From an uncultured Verrucomicrobiota bacterium (lineage in GTDB: Bacteria > Verrucomicrobiota > Verrucomicrobiia > Opitutales > Opitutaceae): a DNA stretch of 64,000 bases. The DNA lies in assembly GCA_903869675.1 (NCBI GenBank), contig CAIQAB010000017.1:186001-250000 (forward strand), given 5' to 3'. Positions 19,226 to 28,036 of this stretch are shown piece by piece (the stretch's first letter is position 1; every line of letters begins with the position of its first letter). The position numbers were made by a program, and so were the translations under genes. Below the pieces are notes generated by a model. The model saw only the letters and a list, made by a program, of their open reading frames with translations, did no database searches and was not told the DNA's origin.

Positions 19226-21277
19226 ATGTCCCACCCTTTCCCTCCCGCGCCGCCCTGCCTTGCCCACCGTGACCTCCGCGCCTCGGAGCTCGGCCCCGTT
19301 CCAGCGCCCACCGCCCTGCTGCGCATCTACGCCTGGTCCGCCCTCGCGCGCCGCGCCGACAACCGTATCCTCGAGCTCTTCCGGCAAGGCCTGATCAAAG
19401 GCACCGTCACCGGCGGTCAGGGCAATGAACTCCTCATCGCGCCCCTCGCCCTCCTCGCCGAGAAAGCCATCGATGTTGTTTCCTTCACCCATCGCGATCT
19501 CGCCGGTCACATCGTGTGGAGCGGACACCTCTGCGACCACCTGAACCAATACCTGGCCAACGCCGCCAGCCCCACTCAGGCCCGCGAAGGCAATATCCAC
19601 CACGGCGATCCCGCCCACCGCTCCCTGCCGATGATCTCGCATCTCGGCTCCATGCTTTCCCACGTCGCCGGGCTCACGGACGCACAGCGCCGAGCCGGCC
19701 ACCCCGCGGTGGGCCTCGCGCTCTTCGGCGACGGCGGGTCCTCCACCGGCGATATCCACGAGACCCTAAACCTGGCCGCCCTGCTCTCCCTCCCGATCGT
19801 TTTCGTGATCGAGAACAACGCCTACGCCTACTCCACCCCGACCCGCGAACAATTTCCCGCCTCGGTCGAGCTCTGGCGCCGCGCCGCCGGCTACGGCATC
19901 GAGGGTCTGCGCGTGGACGTCACCGCCGATCCCGTCGGCGCCGCCCAGACCTTCGCCGCCACCATCGAGCGCGCCCGCGCCGAGGTTCGGCCCATCCTGA
20001 TAGAAGCCCACACCTCTCGCCTCCGCGGCCATGCCGCCTACGACACCTGCGACTACCTGACCGCCGCCGAGAACGCCGCCATCCAGGCTTCCGATCCCCT
20101 GCCCAAACTCCGCGCCCGCCTCGTCGCCGAGGGCCTCGCCGCCGAGCTAGAAGGGATCGACGCCGAACTCGCCGCCTGGGTCGAGGCCTGCATCCAGGTT
20201 TCCCTCGCCATTGTCCGGCCGTCCCCCGCTTCCCTCCCGGCCGATGCCTACGCGCCGGTCGCCGCACCCCTGGGTTGGATCCCTTCCGTCAATTCCGAAC
20301 CCACCACTCCCGTCACTTTCGCTCAGGCCCTCACCCTGGCCCACGGGAAAATCCTCCGCGAACGGCCGGAATCCGTCCTGCTCGGCCAGGATATCGGCGT
20401 CTACGGCGGCGCCTTCAAAGTCACCGAGGGCCTGCTCGCCATCCACGGCCGCGCCCGCGTCTTCAATACTCCGCTGGCCGAGTCCGCCTGCACCGGCTAC
20501 GCGATCGGCTTGGCTCTCGGTGGCCACCGCGTGATCGCGGAGTTCCAGTTCGCCGATTTCGTAACCGAGGCGATGACCCAGATCGCCCTTAACGCCGCCA
20601 CCTACCACTTCCGCTCCGGTGCGAAAGTCCCGCTGGTGTTCCGCCTCCCCTGCGGAGGCGGCCTCACCTTCGGCTCCTTCCATTCTCAGGAGCTTGAGTC
20701 CGCCCTTCTTGCCTTCCCAGGCTTGAAAGCGCTCTACCCCTCCACCGCGCAAGACGCCTTCGACTGCCTGCTCGCCGCCTACGAGGACGAGAACCCCGTC
20801 CTGCTCTTCGAACACAAGGCGCTCTATCGCCGCGGTAAACACGCCTTGGCCTGGAACCCCGCCTACCGTGACGTCTGGTCGCCCCGCCGCGTCCGCGCCG
20901 GAGTCCACGCCACTCTCGTGACCTACGGCGAAATGGTCCATCTCGCCACCGAGGCCGCCGCCTATCTTGAGTCCGAATACGAAAAATCCGTCGAGGTCTG
21001 GGACCTCCGCGCCCTCGCCCCGCTGCGGCTGGAAACCATCCGCGCGTCCGTCGCCCGCACCCACCGCATCTGCGTCCTCCACGAGGGCCGCCGCACCCAT
21101 GGCTTCGGCGCCGAGTTGGTCAGCCGGATCGTGGAGGAAAATTTCTTCGACCTCGAGGCCCCGCCCCTCCGCATCGCCTCCCTCGACCTGCCCGTGCCCT
21201 TCGCCCCCGAACTCGAAGCCGCCTACCGCCCCACCCGCGACGGCCTGATCGAAAAACTTGTCCCCTGGCTCGGCTGA
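19226..21277 (+). CDS. Fused alpha-beta subunit 2-oxoacid dehydrogenase E1 component
   Basis: A 683-residue thiamine-diphosphate enzyme. Residues about 30-330 are the E1 alpha part, with GDG at 168-170 and NN at 197-198 forming the TPP-binding motif. Residues about 350-683 are the E1 beta (transketolase-type pyrimidine and C-terminal) part, with ESVLLGQDIGVYGGAFKVT near 380 and FNTPLAESACTGYAIGLALG near 413. It would decarboxylate a branched-chain 2-oxoacid, pyruvate or acetoin and transfer the acyl group to a lipoyl E2. No E2 or E3 gene is adjacent, so the partner is elsewhere. It is followed by kdsC at 21 bases, possibly co-transcribed. Confidence 0.9.
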   Translation: MSHPFPPAPPCLAHRDLRASELGPVPAPTALLRIYAWSALARRADNRILELFRQGLIKGTVTGGQGNELLIAPLALLAEKAIDVVSFTHRDLAGHIVWSGHLCDHLNQYLANAASPTQAREGNIHHGDPAHRSLPMISHLGSMLSHVAGLTDAQRRAGHPAVGLALFGDGGSSTGDIHETLNLAALLSLPIVFVIENNAYAYSTPTREQFPASVELWRRAAGYGIEGLRVDVTADPVGAAQTFAATIERARAEVRPILIEAHTSRLRGHAAYDTCDYLTAAENAAIQASDPLPKLRARLVAEGLAAELEGIDAELAAWVEACIQVSLAIVRPSPASLPADAYAPVAAPLGWIPSVNSEPTTPVTFAQALTLAHGKILRERPESVLLGQDIGVYGGAFKVTEGLLAIHGRARVFNTPLAESACTGYAIGLALGGHRVIAEFQFADFVTEAMTQIALNAATYHFRSGAKVPLVFRLPCGGGLTFGSFHSQELESALLAFPGLKALYPSTAQDAFDCLLAAYEDENPVLLFEHKALYRRGKHALAWNPAYRDVWSPRRVRAGVHATLVTYGEMVHLATEAAAYLESEYEKSVEVWDLRALAPLRLETIRASVARTHRICVLHEGRRTHGFGAELVSRIVEENFFDLEAPPLRIASLDLPVPFAPELEAAYRPTRDGLIEKLVPWLG

Positions 21278-21298
21278 TCCCTCCTCCCCGCTCCCTCC

Positions 21299-21799
21299 AT
21301 GCACCATCTCCCCGACGCCCGCTGGGCCGCGATCAAGCTCTTCGCCATGGATGTCGATGGCATCCTCACGGATGGCACCGTGCACATCGCCTCCGACGGC
21401 ACCGAGATGAAGCAGTTTTCCATCCTCGACGGCATGGGCCTCGTTCGTCTCGCGAAAAACGGCATTGCCACCGCCTGGATCAGCGGCCGCCCGTCCGGCG
21501 CCACCACCGCCCGCGCCACTGAGCTAAAAATCCCCCACCTCATCCAGGGCCGCACCGACAAGCTCGAGGCCCTTCAAGAACTCGCCTCTTCGCTCGAACT
21601 GATCCAGGACCAGATAGTCTACATGGGCGATGACGACATCGACGCCTCCGCCATCCAGTGGGCCGGCATCGGCGTGACCGTCCCCGACGCCATGCCCGCC
21701 GCCCTCGCCGCGGCCGACTATCTGACCGCTCGCACCGCCGGTCGCGGCGCCGTGCGCGAAGTGTGTGAACATATCCTCCGCGCCAAGAGTCTCAGCTAG
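21299..21799 (+). CDS. kdsC: KdsC-type HAD phosphatase (Kdo 8-phosphate phosphatase)
   Basis: A 166-residue HAD-superfamily enzyme of the capless KdsC type. The nucleophile motif is DVDGILTDG (Asp18, Asp20), followed by FSILDGMGL, WISGRPS and the metal motif MGDDDIDASAI. KdsC removes phosphate from Kdo 8-phosphate in LPS core synthesis. It heads the lptC-lptA-lptB cluster with a short gap, the same grouping as in many Gram-negative bacteria, which supports the assignment. Confidence 0.92.
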   Translation: MHHLPDARWAAIKLFAMDVDGILTDGTVHIASDGTEMKQFSILDGMGLVRLAKNGIATAWISGRPSGATTARATELKIPHLIQGRTDKLEALQELASSLELIQDQIVYMGDDDIDASAIQWAGIGVTVPDAMPAALAAADYLTARTAGRGAVREVCEHILRAKSLS

Positions 21800-21819
21800 G
21801 TCACCTTCCCTTTTCCATC

Positions 21820-22296
21820 TTGCTCCGCCTCTCATCCAGTCTCCCCAGCCTGGCCTCCGGCCTACTCCTCGCCACCGGTCTGCTTGCGTCGCCCAAGCCC
21901 CCCGCCGCACCCAAACCCGCCGCCAGGCTGGCCTCGACCGCGCCCGTGAAAAACTTTCGCCTGCCCACCTTCACCGACGAGGGCTTTCGCCGCACCATGC
22001 TCCGCGCTGGCGAGGCCCGCCTGCCCGATCCCACGCGTATCGAACTCGTCGAGATGGAGCTCACCCTGTTTAACGGCCACGCCGATGAAGCCATCGACGC
22101 CATGCTCGCCGCTCCCTCCGCCTCCTTCCTGCCAGAAAAACTCTTCGCCTCCGGCTCGGAGACCGTGCGCCTCGAACGCCTTGACCTCACCGTCACCGGT
22201 GCCGGCTGGAGCTACGACCACCCCGCCCGACGCATCATTATCAACCACGACGCCCACGTCATCCTCCGCGCCCCCATCGGCGACATCCTCAAATGA
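21820..22296 (+). CDS. lptC: LptC-like LPS export protein
   Basis: A 158-residue protein with an N-terminal hydrophobic anchor (about residues 5-25) and a periplasmic part containing beta-type stretches typical of LptC-like proteins. Sequence identity to known LptC is not obvious; the call leans on position between kdsC and lptA, on length and on the overlap with lptA (ATGA). The best start is TTG 20 bases after kdsC; no ATG precedes the hydrophobic segment. LptC bridges the inner-membrane LptBFG complex to LptA. Confidence 0.7.
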   Translation: MLRLSSSLPSLASGLLLATGLLASPKPPAAPKPAARLASTAPVKNFRLPTFTDEGFRRTMLRAGEARLPDPTRIELVEMELTLFNGHADEAIDAMLAAPSASFLPEKLFASGSETVRLERLDLTVTGAGWSYDHPARRIIINHDAHVILRAPIGDILK

Positions 22297-22883
22297 GCCT
22301 ACTCCGTTCCTGCCTGGCCGCCCTCCTGCTCGCCGCCCTCGCCTCGGTCCTCTGCGCAGCTGAACCCGCCGCGCCCGCCCCAGTGCCCACGGAGCTGCGA
22401 AGCGAGAAACTGCAAATGACCTCGACCGACGACGAGACCACCGCCGTCGCCACCGGCAACGTGATCCTCACCGGCACCAACCTCCGCATCACCTGCGACC
22501 AGCTCACGCTCGTGGCCACCCGTATCGGCGACAAAGACGCCACCCTTGGCGCGGTCGAAAAGTTCAAATACATCCTCGCCACCGGCGATGTTCGCATCGT
22601 CCAGGGCGACCGCGAGTCCACCTCCCAACGCGCCGAGGTGTTTCCCCGCGAGGATAAGGTCGTGCTAAGCGAGGACCCCGTGATCATCGATCACAGCAAC
22701 GGCTTCGCCGGCGCCGGTGAAAAAATCACCCTTTTCCGCGGTAAGCGCGAGGTGTTCATCGACAAACCCCGCTTCACCGGCCCGCCCGTCGGTGACCTCG
22801 GCGCGACCGCCAAACCCCGCTCGGCCCCGCCGGCCACCACTCCCGCCCCTGGCGTCGTTTTCCCCAAGCCTGCCGCCAAATAG
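22293..22883 (+). CDS. lptA: LptA/OstA periplasmic LPS transport protein
   Basis: A 196-residue periplasmic protein. A signal peptide (1 to about 25, ending LCAAEPA) precedes the OstA-like beta-jellyroll domain: TELRSEKLQMTSTDDETTAV, ATGNVILTGTNLRITCDQLT and ATGDVRIVQGDRE are the recognisable strands. It would form the bridge that carries LPS across the periplasm. The C-terminal 30 residues are Pro/Ala-rich. The start overlaps the lptC stop by four bases. Confidence 0.87.
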   Translation: MSLLRSCLAALLLAALASVLCAAEPAAPAPVPTELRSEKLQMTSTDDETTAVATGNVILTGTNLRITCDQLTLVATRIGDKDATLGAVEKFKYILATGDVRIVQGDRESTSQRAEVFPREDKVVLSEDPVIIDHSNGFAGAGEKITLFRGKREVFIDKPRFTGPPVGDLGATAKPRSAPPATTPAPGVVFPKPAAK

Positions 22884-22922
22884 CGCTTTCCCTTTCCGGG
22901 TCTCCGCCACCCCATCTCACCC

Positions 22923-23660
22923 ATGTCCGCCTCCACCACCTCCGAGATTTCCACCCGCGGCCTGGTCAAGACCTACGGCCAGCGCACCGTCGTCTCCGGC
23001 GTGGACATCACCGCCCGTGCCGGCGAGATCGTCGGCTTCCTCGGGCCGAACGGCGCCGGTAAGACCACCACGTTCTACCTGATCGTCGGCCTCGTGCCCG
23101 CCACCACCGGCACCGTTTTGCTCGACGGCCGCGACATCACCCGGCTGCGCATGCATGAACGCGCGCGCCTCGGGCTCGGCTACTTGCCACAGGAACCGTC
23201 CACTTTCCGCAAACTCACCGTGGAGCAAAACCTGCTCGCCATCATCGAGGCCATCGGCGTGCCGCGCGCCCAGCGCCGCGCCCTCGCCGAGGAGCATCTG
23301 ACCGAGCTCAACCTCACCCAAGTCGCCCGCCAAAAAGCCTACACCCTCTCCGGCGGTGAACGCCGTCGCCTGGAGATCGCCCGCGCCCTCGTAACCCGGC
23401 CGAAGTTCCTCCTCCTCGATGAACCCTTCGCCGCCATCGATCCCATCTCCGTCGCCGAGGTCCAGAAGATCGTGGTCGACCTCCGCACCCGCGGCATCGG
23501 CGTGGTAATCACCGACCACAACGTCCGCGAAACCCTCAAAATCGTGGATCGCGCCTACCTCATACGCGAAGGACGCGTTTTCAAAGAGGGCCCCGCCGAC
23601 GCCCTGGTCAACGACCCCGAAGCCCGCCAGTTCTACCTCGGGGAAAACTTCAATCTGTGA
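22923..23660 (+). CDS. lptB: LPS export ABC transporter ATP-binding protein LptB
   Basis: A 245-residue ABC ATPase with Walker A GPNGAGKTT near residue 40, Q-loop region YLPQEPSTFRKLTVEQNL, signature LSGGERRRLEI, Walker B LLLDEPFAAIDPISV and H-loop ITDHNVRETL. The FAAIDPISV and DHNVRETL segments are diagnostic of LptB. It powers LPS extraction from the inner membrane with LptF and LptG, which are not in this window. It closes the kdsC-lptC-lptA-lptB cluster. Confidence 0.96.
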   Translation: MSASTTSEISTRGLVKTYGQRTVVSGVDITARAGEIVGFLGPNGAGKTTTFYLIVGLVPATTGTVLLDGRDITRLRMHERARLGLGYLPQEPSTFRKLTVEQNLLAIIEAIGVPRAQRRALAEEHLTELNLTQVARQKAYTLSGGERRRLEIARALVTRPKFLLLDEPFAAIDPISVAEVQKIVVDLRTRGIGVVITDHNVRETLKIVDRAYLIREGRVFKEGPADALVNDPEARQFYLGENFNL

Positions 23661-23661
23661 T

Positions 23662-23757
23662 GAAAAGTAGCGAGTAGCAGGAAGCGCGTAGCGAGCATCC
23701 CTCACCCATTTCATTCGCTCCTTTTACGTCCTACTCTCTACCCACTGCTCGCTATTT
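23662..23757. repeat. Intergenic imperfect palindrome, TAGCGAGTAG family, copy 1
   Basis: It fills the gap between lptB and hprK. The left arm begins GAAAAGTAGCGAGTAG (23662-23677) and the right arm ends CTGCTCGCTATTTC (23744-23757), which is nearly its reverse complement. Inner words (GCGTAGCGAGC left; CCTACTCTCTACCC right) repeat the same theme. Like the copies at 27966 and 62932 it could fold into a long interrupted hairpin. Confidence 0.75.
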
Positions 23758-23777
23758 CAACCCGCTCCCCCCCGCCC

Positions 23778-24815
23778 ATGCCCCTTACCAAGGCCATCCA
23801 CGGCATCACCGTCGCACACTTCCACGAGACCTACCGCGAGAAACTGAAACTCGAGTTGCTCACCGGCCCCGACGGCCTTCACCGCCTGATCCGCGAAGGC
23901 TCGATCAACCGCCCATCTCTCGCCCTCACCGGCTTCTTCAAGTATTTCGCCAACAAACGCATTCAGGTCATGGGCGCCGCCGAGATGACCTACTTCCGCA
24001 CTCTCCAGCTGAAGGAACAAACCCGCATCCTCGACGAGATGATCGACCGCCAGGTGCCCTGCTTGATCCTCACACGCAACTACCAGCCCACGCCCGCGAT
24101 GCTCGCCGTATCGATCGAGCGGAAATTACCCATTTTTCGCACGGCGATGATCACCATGCACTGGGTGAACCTCGCCACCCTGTGTATCGATAACGAGTTT
24201 GCCCCCGTCACCACCGTCCACGCCACTACCCTCGATATCCGTGGCATGGGCGTGATGCTGCGCGGCGAGGCCGGCGCCGGCAAATCTGAGTGCGCCCTCG
24301 CGTTGATCGAGCGCGGCCACTCGCTCGTAGCCGATGACCTCACCGTGGTGAAGTTGATCGACGAACGCGATCTGCTCGCCTCCGCGCGTCCCCTTAATCG
24401 CGGTTACATGGAGTGCCGTGGCATCGGCATCATCAATATCTCCGATATGTTTGGAGTCCACGCCGTGCGCTTGGACAAACGGCTCGACCTCGTGGTGACC
24501 CTCCGTGAATGGACACCCGAGGTGGTTGAGGAGCGCACCGGTCTGGAGGAAAACTTCCACGAGGTTCTCGGCCTTCAAGTCCCTCACTTCGAGCTCTTCG
24601 TCCGCCCCGGGCGCGACATGGCCCGCCTCGTTGAGGTCGCTGCCATGGTCCAGGCGCTCCGCCGCATGGGCCACGACCCGGCGCACACGTTTAATGAACG
24701 CCTAATCGCCCACATGGCGGCGCAACCCACCCGCGAGCCAGAACGCATCATCCGTCCCGTCACCCGCACGCCCTTCACTCCAACGCCCGCCTCGGAGACG
24801 CCGCCAATCTCGTAA
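23778..24815 (+). CDS. hprK: HPr kinase/phosphorylase
   Basis: A 345-residue HprK. An N-terminal HprK domain (about 8-135) precedes the kinase domain with Walker A GEAGAGKS at 163-170, LVADDLT near 183, and the HprK signature MECRGIGIINISDMFG near 212. It phosphorylates HPr at a serine and reverses this by phosphorolysis, linking carbon state to regulation. Residues after about 315 are an unconserved Pro/Thr-rich tail. HPr itself is not seen here. Placement after lptB resembles the LPS/PTS clustering of other Gram-negative bacteria. Confidence 0.95.
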   Translation: MPLTKAIHGITVAHFHETYREKLKLELLTGPDGLHRLIREGSINRPSLALTGFFKYFANKRIQVMGAAEMTYFRTLQLKEQTRILDEMIDRQVPCLILTRNYQPTPAMLAVSIERKLPIFRTAMITMHWVNLATLCIDNEFAPVTTVHATTLDIRGMGVMLRGEAGAGKSECALALIERGHSLVADDLTVVKLIDERDLLASARPLNRGYMECRGIGIINISDMFGVHAVRLDKRLDLVVTLREWTPEVVEERTGLEENFHEVLGLQVPHFELFVRPGRDMARLVEVAAMVQALRRMGHDPAHTFNERLIAHMAAQPTREPERIIRPVTRTPFTPTPASETPPIS

Positions 24816-24825
24816 AGACGGTAAA

Positions 24826-25770
24826 TCAGTCCCCGAACCAAGCCAGGGCCGCCTCGCGGTCCCGGGCGATTTGTGCCTTTAACTCCTCCAGCCCGGCGAA
24901 ACGTCGCTCGGGGCGTAAAAACGCCAGCCACTCGACCCGCAGCTGGTCGCCGGTCCCATACGGACACCCGTCCAGCACGTGCACTTCGAACAAGGGCTCT
25001 AGGCTGGTCTCCACCGTCGGACGCAAACCGTAATTCGCCACCCCGCGCCGGAGCTTATCGGAACCGTCTGCCCGCGCCACCGCCGCCACGTAGACCCCGA
25101 ACCGCGGACGCAGGTCGGGCGCCCAAGGCAGGTTTAAGGTGGGAAAGCCGATCGTGCGGCCGAGGCGCTTGCCCCCGGAGACCACGCCCTCACTGGCGTA
25201 GGCCGTGCCGAGTAACACGTTCGCCACATCCACCCGGCCCTCGGCCAAAAGCGCGCGGATACGCGTGCTGCTAATCGGCTCGCCGTCACCATTGATACGC
25301 GGTGCGCTGACCACGTGTAGCCCAAGTTTTTTTGCCTCGGCAACCAGCAGGGCCACATCGCCGCGCCGTCCACGCCCGAAACGCCAGTTTTCACCGACGT
25401 AGACGGTGTGGAGATTGGGCAGACGGGCCCGCAGGTGCGGCAGGAAGTCCTCCGCCTCGATCCCGGCAAAGTCCGCGTCGAAGGGCTGCACCACCACCGC
25501 GCCCACTCCGAGAGCGAGCAAGGCCTCCACCCGCCGATCCCGATCCATGATGAGTCGCACCGGATCCTCGGGTCGGAAAAAACGGCTCGGGTGCGGGTCA
25601 AAAGTCAAGACGGCCGCCGTGCCTCCGCTACGCCGCGCCGAACGCGTGGCCGCCTCGATCACCGCGCGGTGGCCGAGGTGCACGCCGTCAAACATGCCGA
25701 TGGCAAGGTGGAGCGGACGACGCCCAGCCAGCCCCCCGGCGTGTGTGAGACTGTTGAATACTTTATTCAC
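24826..25770 (-). CDS. ribF: Bifunctional riboflavin kinase/FAD synthetase RibF
   Basis: A 314-residue enzyme converting riboflavin to FMN and FMN to FAD. The N-terminal FAD synthetase domain shows AIGMFDGVHLGHRAVI near residue 22 and SSTRIRALLAEGRV near 166; the C-terminal riboflavin kinase domain shows GRTIGFPTLNLP and RGVANYGLRPTV. The start is GTG (GTG AAT AAA). It is the last gene of the nusA operon, 60 bases after truB, and converges on hprK with only a 10-base gap. Confidence 0.95.
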   Translation of the reverse strand: MNKVFNSLTHAGGLAGRRPLHLAIGMFDGVHLGHRAVIEAATRSARRSGGTAAVLTFDPHPSRFFRPEDPVRLIMDRDRRVEALLALGVGAVVVQPFDADFAGIEAEDFLPHLRARLPNLHTVYVGENWRFGRGRRGDVALLVAEAKKLGLHVVSAPRINGDGEPISSTRIRALLAEGRVDVANVLLGTAYASEGVVSGGKRLGRTIGFPTLNLPWAPDLRPRFGVYVAAVARADGSDKLRRGVANYGLRPTVETSLEPLFEVHVLDGCPYGTGDQLRVEWLAFLRPERRFAGLEELKAQIARDREAALAWFGD

Positions 25771-25830
25771 CGATGTGAAGGAGCCGGATTTTATTTCCGT
25801 GTCATTCCGCGGGCGCCGCAGGCCAAAAGT

Positions 25831-26565
25831 TCAGCCCAGCGCCACCGCCGGCGCCGCCTCATAGCCGGGCACGAGCGCGGCCTGCACCTCGGCGGGTGTC
25901 ATTTTTTGCAAGGCCTCCAGCGTGACCGCACGGTCGACATTGAGCGCGCCGGAGGAAATGCGCCGCAGGGCGCTCAGGTGCGCACCGCAGCCGAGTTTCT
26001 GCCCGAGGTCGTGCGCCAAGGTGCGGACGTAGGTGCCCTTGGTGCAGTCGACCACAAAATCCAACGTATCCGGCGGCGCCCAGCGGGTAAGCTCGAAACG
26101 TTTCACGCGAATGAAGCGCGCCTCACGCTCGATCTCCTCCCCGGCCCGCGCGCTCTTGTAGAGGGGCACACCCTTGATCTTAATCGCGGAAAACATCGGG
26201 GGCGTCTGATATTGATCGCCCACCATCCCGCGCAGGGCCGCACGGACCGCATCCTCGGTCAACTCGGGCACCGGCCGCGTTTCCAAAACGTCGCCCTCCG
26301 CGTCTTGCGTGTTGGTGACCTGCCCGAGTTTAACGGAGCCCGTGTAGGTCTTGTCCACACTCATGAGATACTGGGAAAGCTTGGTCGCCTTGCCGAGGAG
26401 CAGAACAAGCAGGCCGGTCGCCATCGGATCAAGCGTGCCAGCGTGACCAACGCGCTTCATATGCAGGATGCCGCGCACGCGGGCAACGACATCGTGGGAC
26501 GTGTGGGCGGAGGGCTTGTCGATCAGCAGAACGCCGTCGTATTCAGCCTGGGCAGCGCGGATCAT
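25831..26565 (-). CDS. truB: tRNA pseudouridine-55 synthase TruB
   Basis: A 244-residue pseudouridine synthase modifying U55 of tRNA. Motif [19 protein letters not shown] near residue 10 and the catalytic [11 protein letters not shown] near 41 are clear, as is [12 protein letters not shown] near 172. The C-terminal PUA-like extension of some TruB proteins is short or absent. The start overlaps the nrnA stop by four bases, so the pair is coupled. Confidence 0.95.
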   Translation of the reverse strand: MIRAAQAEYDGVLLIDKPSAHTSHDVVARVRGILHMKRVGHAGTLDPMATGLLVLLLGKATKLSQYLMSVDKTYTGSVKLGQVTNTQDAEGDVLETRPVPELTEDAVRAALRGMVGDQYQTPPMFSAIKIKGVPLYKSARAGEEIEREARFIRVKRFELTRWAPPDTLDFVVDCTKGTYVRTLAHDLGQKLGCGAHLSALRRISSGALNVDRAVTLEALQKMTPAEVQAALVPGYEAAPAVALG

Positions 26566-27566
26566 AAGCGAGATGCGGCGACAGCCGCGACCTGCGCTTC
26601 CAGAGCGGCGCGCAGGCGGGGTAAAAAGTGTTCGAGTGCCTCGCCTTTTACGTTCAAGCCGGCCGCGCAGGCATGGCCGCCTCCACCGAAGAGCGCCGCG
26701 AGCCGGTCGACCCGCAGGGCGGCGTCCTTGGCCCGTAGGCTGGCCTTGATGGCGCCCGCGCGCACCTCCACTAGCACGCCTATCTCGACTCCTTCTAATG
26801 AGCGCGCGTAGTCGACCAGCCCCTCGGTGTCTTCAACCGAAGTGCCGGTCTCCGCGTAGATACCGTCGGGAAGCAGGCCGAGGCAAACCCGGCCGTTGGC
26901 GAAGGTTTCCAGCGAAGCAAGGAAACGCTGCAAAAGCTGCATTTTACCAAAGGTCTCCCGCTCGTAGAGTTGCAGACCCATCGCCGCCGGATCCGCACCA
27001 GCCTCGACCAAGTCGGCCGCCAGCCGAAAGGTGCGTGCTGTGGTGGCGGCAAAGCGAAACTGGCCGGTATCCGTCGCCATGCCGGTGAGCAAGGCATTCG
27101 CGGTCACGGAGTCGATTGCGAGGCCAGCGTCCCGGGCCAACCCGGCGAGAATCTCCGTCGTGGCGGCGCTGGCTGTATCGAGAAGGTTGATCTCGGCAAA
27201 GCCAGGATTTGAGAGGTGATGATCTATGTTACCCAGCGGGGCGGGAAAGGCCGCCGCCAAGGCCTCGGATGCACGGTTGCGGTCGGCGCAGTCCACGAAG
27301 ATAGCCGCGCGACCCTCACCCGTGGCAACCGCGAGCGGGACAAAGGGTGTGCCCTCGGCAAGAAATTCCAACCGACGCGGCACCGCGTCGGGATTGCAGC
27401 AAACCGCGTCGATTCCCCGCGCGCGCAGCAAACGGGCGAGCGCAACCTGAGAGCCAATGCAATCACCATCCGGCCGCGCGTGGCCGATCACGACTACGCG
27501 TCGTCCCTCGCAGGCCCCCAAAAGGGCGGCGAAAACTTCGCCAAGATGCGGATACAACAATGCCAT
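26562..27566 (-). CDS. nrnA: DHH-family bifunctional nanoRNase/pAp phosphatase NrnA
   Basis: A 334-residue DHH/DHHA1 phosphoesterase degrading short oligoribonucleotides and 3-prime-phosphoadenosine 5-prime-phosphate. Metal motifs are [16 protein letters not shown] near residue 25, FVDCADRN near 91, and DHH in [11 protein letters not shown] near 115. The DHHA1 domain carries [14 protein letters not shown] near the C-terminus. It lies 12 bases after rbfA and overlaps truB by four, the position known from rbfA-nrnA-truB operons in Gram-positives and Verrucomicrobiota-like genomes. Confidence 0.93.
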   Translation of the reverse strand: MALLYPHLGEVFAALLGACEGRRVVVIGHARPDGDCIGSQVALARLLRARGIDAVCCNPDAVPRRLEFLAEGTPFVPLAVATGEGRAAIFVDCADRNRASEALAAAFPAPLGNIDHHLSNPGFAEINLLDTASAATTEILAGLARDAGLAIDSVTANALLTGMATDTGQFRFAATTARTFRLAADLVEAGADPAAMGLQLYERETFGKMQLLQRFLASLETFANGRVCLGLLPDGIYAETGTSVEDTEGLVDYARSLEGVEIGVLVEVRAGAIKASLRAKDAALRVDRLAALFGGGGHACAAGLNVKGEALEHFLPRLRAALEAQVAAVAASRL

Positions 27567-27578
27567 GAAATAAGCGGC

Positions 27579-27959
27579 TCAGACTTCCGGCGGCGGCGCG
27601 GCGACTGGCGCGACCGGTTTGGCCTTCGCCGCGATCTCGTCGAGCAGGCCGAGGATGCGGTTGCCACGCTCGGTGACGTTATCGAGGTGGTAGGTTAGCA
27701 CCGGCATGTGCTTGAGGATGATGATGTCACCCAGAGCGAGGCGCAGCTCCCGGGAGTGTTTGCGCAGCCACTTCATCCGCTCCGCCGCCACCTCGTCGTC
27801 CCCCGTCACCGAGACGTAGACCTTGCCCTCGCGCACGTCTGGAGTCACCTCCACCGCCGTGATCGTGATGGGGGCGGCGTCGGCGTTGTATTTGCGGCGC
27901 AGCAGCGCGCTCAGCTCGCGCTGCAGCAACTCGTTAACACGCAGAGTTCGGGTCGACAT
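27579..27959 (-). CDS. rbfA: Ribosome-binding factor A
   Basis: A 126-residue cold-shock and 30S-maturation factor. The RbfA KH-like domain begins RTLRVNELLQRELSALL and continues ITAVEVTPDVREGKVYVSV, then LRLALGDIIILKHMPVLTYHLDN, all family-typical. A short Pro/Ala-rich tail follows. The 77-base gap to infB is filled by a palindromic intergenic element. The position between infB and nrnA is classical. Confidence 0.94.
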   Translation of the reverse strand: MSTRTLRVNELLQRELSALLRRKYNADAAPITITAVEVTPDVREGKVYVSVTGDDEVAAERMKWLRKHSRELRLALGDIIILKHMPVLTYHLDNVTERGNRILGLLDEIAAKAKPVAPVAAPPPEV

Positions 27960-27965
27960 GAAGAA

Positions 27966-28033
27966 TAAAAAGTAGCGGGTGGAAGCGATGAACAGTGGCC
28001 GGAGCTACTCGCTACTCACTGCTCGCTGCTTTA
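27966..28033. repeat. Intergenic imperfect palindrome, TAGCGAGTAG family, copy 2
   Basis: It fills the infB-rbfA gap inside the operon. The left arm is AAAAAGTAGCGGGTGG (27967-27982); the right arm is built of CTACTCGCTAC, TCACTGCTCGCTGC then TTTAA (28005-28033). The arms are roughly reverse-complementary. Being inside an operon, its transcript could form an RNA hairpin affecting stability or relative expression. Confidence 0.75.
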
Positions 28034-28036
28034 AAC

